Below, in pieces: positions 8,690-17,706 of a stretch of DNA of 64,000 bases; position 1 is the stretch's first letter; the number at the start of each line of letters is the position of its first letter. Location: assembly GCF_014650435.1 (NCBI RefSeq), contig NZ_BMUY01000016.1, positions 62,001 through 126,000 of the forward strand. Reading direction: 5' to 3'. The DNA comes from Streptomyces tendae. GTDB taxonomy: Bacteria > Actinomycetota > Actinomycetes > Streptomycetales > Streptomycetaceae. The notes beneath the pieces are model-generated. The model did not search any database, was not told the DNA's origin, and saw nothing but the letters and a program-made list of their open reading frames with translations. Made by a program: the position numbers and the translations under genes.

Positions 8690-8707
8690 GGTAGCAGGGT
8701 GGTAGCA
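8690..8707. promoter_or_regulatory. Direct repeat upstream of antitoxin, possible operator
   Basis: Two copies of GGTAGCA (8690-8696 and 8701-8707) repeat every 11 bp, about one helical turn, directly upstream of the antitoxin start at 8681. This position fits autorepression by the antitoxin. No binding evidence beyond placement. Confidence 0.4.
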
Positions 8708-8717
8708 AGCGTGTCGA

Positions 8718-9557
8718 TCAGCGCGCTGCGGAAGTCATCCCCTCTTCTGAGGCAGAGCCCCCGGACGGGTTGGTCGCGGGGCGGGGCGAGCGACGGGACG
8801 GGAGGGTGGGCTCAATGCCTCGGGGGGGCCTGGCGCGGCGGGGCCAGGGCAGGGTGGCCGTCAGGAGCCAGGCGGCCCGGTCGGCAAATTGGGGCTCTGG
8901 GATGGGGAACTCGACGCTGGGGTGGCGGGTGTAGTGGCGGGTGACGGTGTCGGCGACGTAGTTGGTCAGGGCGTCGATGCGGTGCAGGCGGCGTCGGCCT
9001 GGGCCGGTGGCGGCGAGGTGGCTGAGGATGCGCAGGACGGTAGGGACGCTGGAATCGAAGCTGATGTTGCGGGGCGGGCAGGTGCCGGCGACGGTGAGGC
9101 TGTCGTTTTCCGGCGTCCCGTCCTGGTAGGTCTGCTGCTGGTAGAAGGCGGCAGCGTGCGTTTCACCGCGCGCGAGGTGATGCAAGGAGAGGCAGTAGCA
9201 GGCCGCGGAGTGGCCGTCGCCGGCGGCGTACTGCCACCAGAAGCGGGCGCCATGCTCGATGCCAGCAACGTGGAGGGTGCAGCCGAGGAGCCAGGCGGTG
9301 TGCAAGTCGGGGACCTGGTCGGTGAGGAAGTCCAGCGCGTCACTGGTGAGGGTACTGACGGCTGTCTCGCACAGGGTGCGCAGCTGCCGCACGGCGGCAC
9401 GGTCCTGGCCCTCCGGTCCTGCGGCCGGGGCGGGGGCTGGATTGGCGCGGTAGGGGGCGTTTTCGTAGGGGACGGTGTCCTCGGGGACGTCGGGCTGGTC
9501 GTGGAGCCGGGCTCGGGCGAGGAGGTGGTCGATGGCTGTCATGACGAGCGGGATCAC
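8718..9557 (-). CDS. Hypothetical protein, third gene of XRE module
   Basis: A 279-residue protein with a central helical part that includes AWLLGCTLHVAGIEHGARFWWQYAAGDGHSAACYCLSLHHLA (two to three helices, SEL1/TPR-like in feel) and a low-complexity Pro/Arg-rich tail. It overlaps the stop of the XRE gene by four bases (ATGA, 9554-9557), so it is translationally coupled to it. I know this gene trio only as a recurrent streptomycete arrangement of unknown role. Confidence 0.6.
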   Translation of the reverse strand: MIPLVMTAIDHLLARARLHDQPDVPEDTVPYENAPYRANPAPAPAAGPEGQDRAAVRQLRTLCETAVSTLTSDALDFLTDQVPDLHTAWLLGCTLHVAGIEHGARFWWQYAAGDGHSAACYCLSLHHLARGETHAAAFYQQQTYQDGTPENDSLTVAGTCPPRNISFDSSVPTVLRILSHLAATGPGRRRLHRIDALTNYVADTVTRHYTRHPSVEFPIPEPQFADRAAWLLTATLPWPRRARPPRGIEPTLPSRRSPRPATNPSGGSASEEGMTSAAR

Positions 9558-10444
9558 TCCGGGATGGGGGCGTTGAGGAGGGTCTCGAGGGTGGCGCGAG
9601 CGTGGTGGTCGACAGCGTGGGTGAGTGCGGGGGCCATGCCGAGGATGTGGGCGATGCGGGCGGCAGGGGTGCCGCAGAGGTAATGCAGGACAGTGAGATC
9701 CATCTGGGCGTCCGGGAGGCGGGTAAGGGCATCGAACAGTTCGATCAGTTCGGTGAGGGCCATAAAGTGCCCGGGCGCGTTGTCGCTGCCACGGACCTCG
9801 TGGGTGGAGAACACCGCGGCGCGCAGGTCGGGGCGGCCGTCGGCGTGGCGGGCGGCGCGGAGCATGACGCGGGCGCGGAAGAGCTGCCAGGCGTAGTGGT
9901 TCAGGTTGGCGCTGGCGGCGACTTCACTCCAGCGGAGCCAGAGGATGTCGAAGGCCTCGCAGACGACCCAGTGGGCCCGCTGGTCGGTCAGGAGGAAGGC
10001 GCGGGCGTAGTCGCTGTAGTCGGGGCGCATGGCTTCGGTGAAGGCCCGGTACGGCAGGGGCGGGCTGTCGCCGTCGTGGGCGACCTGATCTATGCAGTTC
10101 CGGATCCAGTCGTTGTCCTTGCGGGCTTCCCTTGCGGCCGCAGTCCACAGTCGGCGCAGCGGCGAGGTGGGGACATCCAGGGCGTGGCTGACGCTGAAGG
10201 TGATCTCCCAGGGCGGGTAGTAGCCGTTGCCGCGCAGGAGTTCGCTGATACGGGTCTTGGAGTAGCCGGAGCGGTCGACGAGGTCGTCGAGGGTCAGGCC
10301 GCTGGCGAACAGGACGGAGCGGACGGGTTCGAGCCAGGCTCGGTGGGAGGGACCGGCCTGGGGGGAGATCGGCGCGGGGCGCCGGCCGCGTCTGGCCGCG
10401 CCCTGAAGCGGCGGGGGCTGGGCCGGGCCGGAGGGCGGCATCAC
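9554..10444 (-). CDS. XRE-family helix-turn-helix regulator
   Basis: A 296-residue protein. An N-terminal Pro/Arg-rich stretch precedes a helix-turn-helix around residues 45-75 (LTLDDLVDRSGYSKTRISELLRG), the typical XRE/Cro type. The remaining 200 residues are helical with no known domain and probably sense or contact a partner. It overlaps the small membrane gene upstream and the 8718-9557 gene downstream, by four bases each. Confidence 0.75.
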   Translation of the reverse strand: MMPPSGPAQPPPLQGAARRGRRPAPISPQAGPSHRAWLEPVRSVLFASGLTLDDLVDRSGYSKTRISELLRGNGYYPPWEITFSVSHALDVPTSPLRRLWTAAAREARKDNDWIRNCIDQVAHDGDSPPLPYRAFTEAMRPDYSDYARAFLLTDQRAHWVVCEAFDILWLRWSEVAASANLNHYAWQLFRARVMLRAARHADGRPDLRAAVFSTHEVRGSDNAPGHFMALTELIELFDALTRLPDAQMDLTVLHYLCGTPAARIAHILGMAPALTHAVDHHARATLETLLNAPIPE

Positions 10445-10698
10445 CGTGCGGCCTCCGGCCCGTCGGGCCCGGTCGTACCGGAGGGCTCGGTCTGGTCGGG
10501 GCCGTCAGCGATGGTGAGGGCCTGGACGATCTGCTGGACGATCAGGCCCAGCGAGGGCAGAAGGACCGCGGCCGCGGCCGCGTGTCCGAGCACGATCATG
10601 ACCGTGCTCCACGTGAGGACCGCGGCCAGTACTGCCACGGTCACCACCTTCGTACGGGGCATTTCCAACTCTGTTTCTGCTCGGCGGAACGCACTCAA
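10441..10698 (-). CDS. Small membrane protein, first gene of XRE module
   Basis: A protein of up to 85 residues with two hydrophobic segments (VVTVAVLAAVLTWSTVMIVL and AAAAVLLPSLGLIVQQIV). The TTG at 10698 is 5 bp after an AGGAGG-type site, so I use it; the ATG at 10662 is the alternative. Its stop overlaps the XRE gene start (ATGA). The acidic Gly/Pro tail is likely cytoplasmic. Function unknown. Confidence 0.6.
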   Translation of the reverse strand: MSAFRRAETELEMPRTKVVTVAVLAAVLTWSTVMIVLGHAAAAAVLLPSLGLIVQQIVQALTIADGPDQTEPSGTTGPDGPEAAR

Positions 10699-10957
10699 CA
10701 GCCCCTCCTGACAGCGGTGCTGAAGCGCCGTCAGGAAGGAACGTCAGCATGCCTGCCGCACAACCGCACACGCCACGTGATCATGGAGTTACGGAACAAT
10801 GAGCCCGTACGCCACGACGCGCTACCCACCGCCACCCCGCCCACGGACCCGGAAACCCGAGAGTTCAGCACTTTGGGGCGGATACGTCACTTCTGCTCTT
10901 CGACGCTGTGGCATCCGTCATCATGGAGGCACGGGCGCCACTTTCGACGCCGCACTC

Positions 10958-11005
10958 ACGTGCGGCCCCCTGTGCTGAAGATCAACCCAAGAGGGGGCCG
11001 CACGT
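10958..11005. terminator. Strong hairpin, likely terminator
   Basis: A perfect 14-bp stem, ACGTGCGGCCCCCT at 10958-10971 paired with AGGGGGCCGCACGT at 10992-11005, in the otherwise gene-free stretch 10699-11353. The rest of that stretch (11060-11350) may hold heavily decayed sequence of the Tn3-type transposase that follows, but I cannot read a reliable frame in it. Confidence 0.6.
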
Positions 11006-11353
11006 TTCATACCGTGCTGGCGGCGCTCGGCCTCGTGCACCTGGCCGCGACGACTGCCCTTTGACTGACTACCGAGCGGTTCACCCAGGCCCCGGCCACC
11101 GCCTACCGCGACCACGCCCTCGGCCCCTCGCTGCTCGCAGACCCGACCAATCGGACTCCCGCTGCGTGCCGGCGAGTTCGACGCGCTCGAGCACCTGCTG
11201 GAGTACGGCCAGACTGTCTCTCGCCGTTCGGCCCTGGAGCGCTCGCCGCGTGGCGGACGACAGCTCGCCCCAAGTCCTCTCCGCCGTCAGAGGGCCAGCA
11301 GGCGCGCACTGGCGACGGTGGCGCTGCCCGTCCGGGCCTAGTGATCTGGTCAC

Positions 11354-12782
11354 GCGAAGGTGGAAGTCGTCGTCCCCGAGGGCGGCGGACGCGCCCGCCT
11401 GTCCGTGGACAAGCTCGGCGCCGTGGGCGAACCGGAGTCCCTGACCTGGCTGAAGGCCACCACCGAGGCGATGCTCCCCAGGATCGACCTGCCGGACCTG
11501 CTGTTCGAGGTCCACTCCTGGACCGGGTTCCTCGACGCCTTCGGCCACGTCTCCGACCGGCGCACGCGCATGGAGGACCTGCTCGTCTCGCTGGTCGCGC
11601 TGCTGGTGGCGCAGGGCTGCAACATCGGCCTGACCCCGGTCATCGACCCGAACAACAAGGCCCTGACCCGCTCGCGGCTGTCCCACGTCGACCAGAACTA
11701 CGCACGCGCCGACACCATCGCCGCGGCGAACGCCGCGCTCATCACCGCCCAGTCCTCCATCGAGCTGGCCCAGATGTGGGGCGGCGGGCTCCTCGCCTCC
11801 GTCGACGGCCTGCGCTTCGTCGTCCCAGTCAAGAGCATCAACACCGGCCCCTCGCCCAAGTACTACGGCTACAAGAGGGGTGTGACCTGGCTCAATGCCG
11901 TCAACGACCAGGTCGCCGGGATCGGCGCGATGGTCGTGCGCGCGCGGCACCCCGCGTGACAGCCTGTACACGTTGGACACGCTGCTGAACCTCGATGGCG
12001 GGGTGAAGCCGGAGATAGTGGCGACCGACAATGCCTCGTACTCCGACATGGCGTTCGGCCTGTACAAGATGCTCGGCTTCCGCTTCGCCCCGCGCGTCCG
12101 CGACCTGGCCGACCAGCGGTTCTGGCGGGCCGACCTGCCCGACGGCGAAGCGCCAGCCGCCGGGTACGGGCCTCTTCAGGCCGTGGCCTGCAACAAGGTG
12201 AACCTGAAGCGGATCGAGGCGCACTGGCCGGACATGCTCCGGGTGGCCGGATCGCTCATCACCAACCAGTTCCGCGCCTACGACCTGCTGCGGATGTTCG
12301 GCCGCGAGGGCCACCCCACCCCGCTCGGGGCCGCGTTCGCCGAGTACGGGCGCATCGACAAGACCATGCACCTGCTCGCCGTCGTCGACCCGGTCGACGA
12401 CACCTACCGCCGCCTGATGAATCGGCAGCTCACCGTGCAGGAATCCCGCCACCGTCTGGCCCGTGCGATCTGCCACGGCGGACGCGGGCAGATCCGGCAG
12501 GCGTACCGCGAAGGCCAGGAGGACCAGCTCGCCGCCCTCGGCCTGGTCCTCAACGCCGTCGTCCTGTGGAACACTCGCTACCTCGATGCCGCCGTCGCCC
12601 AGCTCCGCGCCGAGGGCCACGACATCAAGGACGAGGACGTCGCCCGCCTCTCCCCGCTCAAGGACCGGCACATCAACTTCCTGGGCCGCTACCTGTTCAA
12701 CATCACCGCCAGCGGTCCCGGTCGGGGCCTGCGCCCCTTCCGGGACCCGGATGCCGTCGAGGACGACGAGGGCGAGGGCTGA
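11354..12782 (+). pseudogene. Tn3-family transposase, truncated and frameshifted
   Basis: The C-terminal part of a Tn3-family transposase. The first segment (11354-11959, with IDLPDLLFEVHSWTGFLDAF and GLTPVIDPNN) and the second (from about 11957 to 12782, with DGGVKPEIVATDNASYSDM and LVLNAVVLWNTRYLDAAV) are typical of the DDE core, but lie in different frames. The junction at about 11945-11957 has one extra base around GTCGTGCGCGCGCGGCACC, where related transposases read V-V-P-G-T-P-R-D-S-L. About the first two-thirds of the normal ~1000-residue protein is missing, so it is inactive. No terminal inverted repeats were found. Confidence 0.85.
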
Positions 12783-12808
12783 ACCTGCGGCGCACCGTCC
12801 TGGACCGG

Positions 12809-13436
12809 TCAGGCGGGCGGCTGCTCGTCGAAGCCGGCGTAGTACGCGGCGGCCAGGACCTCGGCGGCGTGGCCCCGCGCGGCGGCGCGCTCCAGGCGTT
12901 CGGCGCTTGCGGCGACCAGGTCGAGGCGTATGCCGTGGCGTGTGCTCCCGCCTCGACGATGAGGCGGGCGTCCTTGGCCGCGGTGCCGGCCGCGAACTGA
13001 GCCGGGGCCAGGCCGTTGTTGAGGATGAGCCCGGCCTTGGCCTGTAGGAAGGGCATGTCGAGGCCGCCGCCCGCGATGAGGTCGAAGAAGCTGCGCGGAT
13101 CGACGCCGAGCCTCTGCGCGAGAGACACGATCTCGCCGGCCGCGACCGAGGCGGCGATGACCCAGCTGTTGACGACGAGCTTGAGCCGGGTGCTGGTCCC
13201 GGCGGCGGCGTCCTCGCCGGTCCACACGGTGCGGGCACCGACAGCATCCAGGACAGGCGTCACCGACGGGCGGTGTTTTTCGGGACCCGCGGCCAGGATC
13301 AGCAGTTGTCCGGCCTCGGCGGGGGCCCGGGTGCCCGAGACGGGCGCGTCGAACAGGACCAGGCCCAGCTCATCGGCCAGGGCGCCGAGCGCGGTGATGT
13401 CGTCGATGCCCACGGTGGTGGACTGCACCCGGGCGG
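12809..13436 (-). pseudogene. NAD(P)-dependent oxidoreductase remnant (3-hydroxyisobutyrate dehydrogenase family)
   Basis: Contains TTVGIDDITALGALADELGL, FDAPVSGT and LKLVVNSW (with the family Lys) from the C-terminal part of a beta-hydroxyacid dehydrogenase, but the N-terminal Rossmann motif is absent. A small insertion near 12940 shifts the frame between VEAGAHATAY and the proper continuation IRLDLVAASAERLERAA; the shifted frame ends at 12809 with FDEQPPA. It is both truncated and frameshifted, and lies between the Tn3 remnant and the NmrA gene. Confidence 0.8.
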
Positions 13437-13521
13437 TGCCTGGGCGCAGTGCCGTCCTGCTCGGTGTAGGTTCCGGTAGGGCAGTACGGCTCGCAGCTTC
13501 CAATCTCGTCGATGATTGGGT

Positions 13522-14475
13522 CTAGCTGCCGAAGGCGACCCGCTCCCCGCGCCAGCCGGTGTTGCGGACGAACTGTTCCCAGGTCAGCGTGTTGGGATCG
13601 ATGCGTCGGCTCCACTGGAGGTCGCGGTCGCCGCGGAAATATCCGAACTCCACCGCGTACTCGACCATGCCGATAGTCTCGTCGGCTGCCAAAGGGTTCA
13701 CGCCCAGCTCAGGGAAGTACTTCAGAAGGCCTTCGCGCGTGTAGGCGTTGCGGTACTCGGCCTTGAGTCCGGTAACACGGGAGAACGTCTCGACCATCTC
13801 GGCCGGGGAGATCAGATCACCGACGACCGGAAGCCAGGCGCCGCGGTAGGTGTCGGGGTTGGAGAACACCTCCAGAACGGCGGGGCCGGCCGCGGTGAGC
13901 GGGTCCACGAACGGGACGCGGAAGTCCTCGGGGAAGTAGAAGGGCATGACCACCGTGTCACCGTCGACGTGCGGGACGTAATACTCCAGCGCATTGGTGT
14001 AGTAGAACGCGAGCGAGACGAAGGTGTGCGCGATCGGCAGAGTCCGAATGTGCTCGGCGACGAGCGCCTTGTCGGTGAAGTGCGGCGCCCATTTTGTGCC
14101 CGACGTCCTCTCCTCGACGTTCTCCAGGGTGCTGAAGACGACGTGACCTACCCCGGCTTCGGCTGCGGCATCAGCAAGTTGGCTCCCGATGAGGTACTCC
14201 TCGGAGTCGGGCGGCAGGAGGGGCGGCGTCATCAGGAAAGCTCCCTCGGCCGATCCGAACGCGTCCACGAGCTCGCGCTGGTGGCCCGGCGCGAGGGGAA
14301 CCTCGGCAATCTCCGCCCCCATCCCCACCAAGCCTCGGGCCTGGGCAGAATCGGCGTTCCGGGTCAGGGCTCGCACGCGGAAACTGCCGCTCTCGAGCAA
14401 GGACGTGGCGACGCTCCTGCCCTGCTTGCTGGTGGCACCCGCGACGACGATCAACGGCTTACTGGTCTCAGGCAT
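13522..14475 (-). CDS. NmrA-family NAD(P)-binding protein
   Basis: A 317-residue protein. The N-terminal GATSKQGRSVATSLLESG (residues 13-30) is the nucleotide-binding loop of NmrA/atypical short-chain dehydrogenases, a family of redox sensors or reductases. Later FVDPLTAAGPAVLEVFSNP and the C-terminal half match the family, and the length is typical. GAGGAG upstream of the ATG supports the start. It is followed on the same strand after a short gap from the SRPBCC gene at 14504-15019; both are divergent from the LysR gene at 15184, which probably controls them. Confidence 0.85.
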   Translation of the reverse strand: MPETSKPLIVVAGATSKQGRSVATSLLESGSFRVRALTRNADSAQARGLVGMGAEIAEVPLAPGHQRELVDAFGSAEGAFLMTPPLLPPDSEEYLIGSQLADAAAEAGVGHVVFSTLENVEERTSGTKWAPHFTDKALVAEHIRTLPIAHTFVSLAFYYTNALEYYVPHVDGDTVVMPFYFPEDFRVPFVDPLTAAGPAVLEVFSNPDTYRGAWLPVVGDLISPAEMVETFSRVTGLKAEYRNAYTREGLLKYFPELGVNPLAADETIGMVEYAVEFGYFRGDRDLQWSRRIDPNTLTWEQFVRNTGWRGERVAFGS

Positions 14476-14503
14476 CGTGCACTCCTCTTGTGTATGCCGT
14501 GGG

Positions 14504-15019
14504 TCAGGCGCGGGCGGCGCTGATCAGTCCGTCCAGCCATGCCTGGTGGCCGTTGAGCATCGGGTTCGGGCGCTCGTCGGCCAGCGCAGCAGCGGGCTGT
14601 CCGATCTGCGTCTCCTGGGTGAGGACGCGGACCCGGCCGCCGGGCAGGTCCTCGACCAGCCAGGCGTGCAGCACGTCGAGCCGCTCCTCGGGGGTGCCGT
14701 CCTGCTTCGCGGTCCACGACAGGCGGCCGGGAACGCCGTCGGCCGGGGTCAGGAACTCGGTGACGAGCGCGGCCAGGGGCGGGAAGCCGAAGGTTCCGAA
14801 GCTGAAGGCGAGGCCGTCCTTGAGCTGCGGGCCGCCGCCCTCGGGGAAGGAGATGTCGGCGACGTTGTCGTAGTAGCCCTCCCACTCGGAGGTGTCGGTC
14901 AAGAAGCGCCAGACCTGGACGGCGGTGAGGCCGGTCACGATGACCTCGTTCGAGACGAAGTTGTCGCCGGTGCCGGGGAGGTAGCGCTCGGGCCAGGTGA
15001 TCGCGTTCTGCGTGGTCAT
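14504..15019 (-). CDS. SRPBCC-family protein
   Basis: A 171-residue protein from the ATG at 15019 (the upstream Arg-rich extension is not convincing). The sequence NEVIVTGLTAVQVWRFLTD near the start, then ISFPEGGGPQLKDG and LSWTAKQDGTPEERLDVLHAW, fits SRPBCC/polyketide-cyclase-like proteins, which form a hydrophobic pocket. Substrate unknown. It is the first gene of the leftward pair with the NmrA gene and is divergent from the LysR regulator. Confidence 0.8.
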   Translation of the reverse strand: MTTQNAITWPERYLPGTGDNFVSNEVIVTGLTAVQVWRFLTDTSEWEGYYDNVADISFPEGGGPQLKDGLAFSFGTFGFPPLAALVTEFLTPADGVPGRLSWTAKQDGTPEERLDVLHAWLVEDLPGGRVRVLTQETQIGQPAAALADERPNPMLNGHQAWLDGLISAARA

Positions 15020-15112
15020 GCGGGGCCTTTCACGGGCGGGAAGAGCTCCAGCGTCTCGGCCGGAGGAGTGTGCCGCCACTCGGCGACGTCTTCGAAGGTA
15101 GACCCGCAATCC

Positions 15113-15138
15113 ATCGGCATACCAATAGGTGCGCCGAT
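15113..15138. promoter_or_regulatory. Imperfect palindrome, likely LysR-type operator
   Basis: ATCGGCATACC, four bases AATA, then GGTGCGCCGAT (9 of 11 positions symmetric), in the 164-bp gap between the SRPBCC start and the LysR start. Position and symmetry fit a LysR-type binding site controlling both directions. Inferred from placement. Confidence 0.5.
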
Positions 15139-15183
15139 GATGGATATCGAATTTCCGATTGATGGAACGGCTACTCTTTCCTC

Positions 15184-16140
15184 ATGAAGAACCAGACGCG
15201 CGCCGCGGGCCAGGAGACCCCCGCGCCCGCCACCGCCGGCACGCAGCTTCCGCCGCACGCGGACCTCAACCTCCTGCGCACCTTCCTCGCCGTCCACCGC
15301 ACCGGCTCCTTCACTGCTGCCGCCCCCCGGCTCGGCCTGTCCCAGCCCACGGTGACCGCGCAGATCCGCACCCTGGAGCAGCAGACCGGGCGCGAGTTGT
15401 TCACCCGCCTCCCGCGCGGGGTCGACCCCACCCCCCACGCCCACGAACTGGCCGCACGGATCGCCGCCCCACTCGACGCGCTCGCCGCCCTGGAGGACAC
15501 CGCGGCCACGGCCGGACCGGTGCACCTGGCAGGCCCCTCGGAGTTGCTGTGCGTACGGGTCCTGCCGGCCCTGGCCCCGCTCGTCACCGAAGGCGTCCAG
15601 CTGCGGGTGACCCAGGGACTGCCCGAACCGCTCATCGCGGAGATGCGTGCCGGCCGCCACGACCTCGTCATCGCCACCCGGCACCCCCGCGGCCGCACCT
15701 GGGAGTCCGTCCCCCTCACCGACGAGGAGTATGTCCTGGTCGCCGCCCCCGCCTGGGCTGAGCACGTCGGCGGACACACGCAGAGTGGTGACCTGTGTGC
15801 CGCCCTGCGCGAGGTCCCGATGGTCACCTACGCCGAAGACCTGCCCATCATCCGCCGCTACTGGCGCACCGTCTTCGCAAAGCAGCACACCGCCCGCGCC
15901 GCCATCACTGTTCCCAACCTCTACGCCGTCCTCTCCGCGGTCAACGCCGGCGCCGGCTACAGCGTCCTGCCCCGCTCCCTGTGCCAGGAGCACCTCGACG
16001 CCGGCCGCCTGGCCACCCTGCATGACCCGGAAGAGGCTCCCCTGAACACGCTCTTCCTGCTCCAGCACCCCGGCGCCGAGGCCAACCCCGACGTGTCGCG
16101 CGTCCGCGAACGACTGCAGGAAGCCGCCCGCACCTGGTAG
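15184..16140 (+). CDS. LysR-family transcriptional regulator
   Basis: A 318-residue protein, typical length. After about 25 unstructured residues, a winged helix-turn-helix (LNLLRTFLAVHRTGSFTAAA, then LSQPTVTAQIRTLEQQTG) around residues 28-70 is characteristic of LysR proteins. The C-terminal effector-binding part contains PEPLIAEMRAGRHDLVIATRH and PNLYAVLSAVNAGAGYSVLP. It is divergent from the SRPBCC-NmrA pair, the usual arrangement for the genes a LysR protein controls. Confidence 0.9.
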   Translation: MKNQTRAAGQETPAPATAGTQLPPHADLNLLRTFLAVHRTGSFTAAAPRLGLSQPTVTAQIRTLEQQTGRELFTRLPRGVDPTPHAHELAARIAAPLDALAALEDTAATAGPVHLAGPSELLCVRVLPALAPLVTEGVQLRVTQGLPEPLIAEMRAGRHDLVIATRHPRGRTWESVPLTDEEYVLVAAPAWAEHVGGHTQSGDLCAALREVPMVTYAEDLPIIRRYWRTVFAKQHTARAAITVPNLYAVLSAVNAGAGYSVLPRSLCQEHLDAGRLATLHDPEEAPLNTLFLLQHPGAEANPDVSRVRERLQEAARTW

Positions 16141-16194
16141 CCGCAACGCGCCCCGCCGCACACGGCGACGCAGCACGCGCCATGAGGACACCGC

Positions 16195-16276
16195 AGCAGC
16201 TCTTCTGCCCGCCGGTCGACACCCGGGCGTACCCGATTTTGATCTCGGTGCGGACGAGCGGCTCGGCGGCAAGCAC
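16195..16276 (-). pseudogene. Serine recombinase N-terminal scrap
   Basis: Read leftward from 16276, the stretch EIKIGYARVSTGGQK is the conserved start of resolvase/invertase-type serine recombinases, with the catalytic Ser in RVST. The reading continues only into unrelated sequence, so this is a fragment. A second fragment of the same family lies just to the right on the opposite strand. Confidence 0.75.
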
Positions 16277-16307
16277 CTTCGCGCCGTCCGCGGGGCGAGG
16301 GCGGATC

Positions 16308-16330
16308 TTCAGAAAACGAGGTTTTCTGAA
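16308..16330. repeat. Perfect 10-bp inverted repeat between recombinase scraps
   Basis: TTCAGAAAAC (16308-16317), spacer GAG, GTTTTCTGAA (16321-16330). It sits exactly between the two inverted serine-recombinase fragments. TCAGAAAACG also occurs in Tn21-type terminal repeats as I remember them, so this may be two abutting Tn3-family ends or a recombination site. Function inferred. Confidence 0.55.
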
Positions 16331-16335
16331 AGCGC

Positions 16336-16443
16336 GGTATCGGTTTCACGTCGCTGCACGAGAACCTGGACACCACCACCCCCGGCGGTCGGCTCGTCTT
16401 CCACGTCTTCGCCGCGCTCGCGGAGTTCATCCGCGAACTCATC
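16336..16443 (+). pseudogene. Serine recombinase internal scrap
   Basis: About 36 codons reading GIGFTSLHENLDTTTPGG and then LVFHVFAALAEFIRELI. This is the region after the catalytic core of resolvases (usual pattern: SL-E-DT-TP-G-L-F-V-AL-EF-R-LI). It is in the opposite orientation to the N-terminal scrap at 16195-16276, with a palindrome between them, so the gene was broken by an inversion or by a second insertion. The frame ends shortly after 16443 where the integrase remnant begins. Confidence 0.8.
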
Positions 16444-16447
16444 GGCG

Positions 16448-17706
16448 CAGCTCGGCGACCATGCTGATGAGGTCCTGGAGGCTGCGGCCGTCATCGGCAC
16501 CACCTGCGCCGGCTTCTCCCGAACCTTCGACTGCTCACGCTGCGGCTTCGAGGGCAAGCTCCTGGGCGGACGGCTGTGTGAGCGCTGCACGCTCAGCGAC
16601 CGCCTCACCGCGCTCCTGGACGACGGCACCGGTCGCATCCGTCCCGCGCTGGTCCCACTGTTCAACCTGCTGGTGGCGATGGACAAGCCCAGCAGCGGAC
16701 TGGCCTGGCTGGCCATGCGCCGCAGCCAACCGACGAACGCCTCCCGATTGCTGCAACAGCTCGGCCTCGGCCAGATCTCGCTGACCCACGACGCCTTCCA
16801 CGAGCTCCAGCCCTGGCGAACCGCCGCTCACCTGGAAGAACTCCTGATGACCAGCGGAGTCCTGCCTACGGTCGACAAGTACCTCTGCTCCTTCCAACGC
16901 TGGCTTCCCGGGCATCTGGCCGGCATCACCGACCCCGAACACGTCAAAACGATCAGGCTCTTCGCGACCTGGCGCGTCCTCCCGCGGCTGCGGGCCCGCG
17001 CCGAACGAAGCCACATCACACCCAGCGTCCGGAGGTTCGCCGCCGAACAGATCAAGTACGCGACCGCCTTCCTGCAATGGCTCGGCCAACGCAACAACAG
17101 CCTCGCGTCCTGCGGCCAGATCGACATCGACGCCTGGTGGGCCGAGAGCAGCGAACACGGCCACACCTGCCTGAGGGCTCTCTCAGCTGGGCCATGCAGA
17201 CCCGTAACTGCCCACGCTCCCTGTCCATCCCCGCGATGAAGGTCTCCCGGCGGGCCGCACTGAGCGAAGACGAACGCCTCGACGCCCTCGGCCGACTGCT
17301 GACCGACACGGAGATTCCGGTACGTCTGCGTGTCGCGGGGGTCATCGTGCTCCTCTATGCGCAGCCCGTGAGCCGCATCGTCCGGCTCAGCGTCGAAGAC
17401 GTGATCCACGACGGCGGCACCGTGCTGCTACGGCTCGGCGAACCCGCCTCACCCGTTCCCGCACCGGTCGCCACTCTGCTGCTGGAGCACATTGCGAACC
17501 GCGACAACATGAACACAGCCACCAACCCCGCCTCCCGATGGCTCTTCCCGGGCCGCCGGGCAGGACAGCCAGCCCGCCCCGACCACCTGTCCGCGCTCCT
17601 GAACGAGGCCGGGATCCCGGCCGCCGCAGCACGTGGCGCCGCCATCCGCCAGCAGCTCCTCGAACTGCCCGCTCCCGTCGTTGCCGACGCTCTCGGCTAC
17701 CACAGC
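16448..17706 (+). pseudogene. Tyrosine recombinase-type integrase, frameshifted and cut by an IS
   Basis: A readable frame from about 16448 carries a four-Cys motif (FDCSRCGFEGK ... RLCERCT) and a helical domain, up to about 17175. A small indel near 17175-17182 then moves the frame; the continuation (SLSIPAMKVSRRAALSEDER, RLRVAGVIVLLYAQPVSRIV, SRWLFPGRR, VVADALGYHS) has the arrangement of a phage-type integrase C-terminus. The sequence stops at ADALGYHS, just before the expected end, where the IS481 element starts. The catalytic Tyr is lost. Confidence 0.75.

Noticed and set aside
10582..11064. Plus-strand open frame of 160 codons
   Set aside because: Overlaps the XRE-module promoter and a strong hairpin; composition is not protein-like.
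11060..11353. Possible N-terminal part of the Tn3 transposase
   Set aside because: I could not read a continuous or family-like sequence in any frame.
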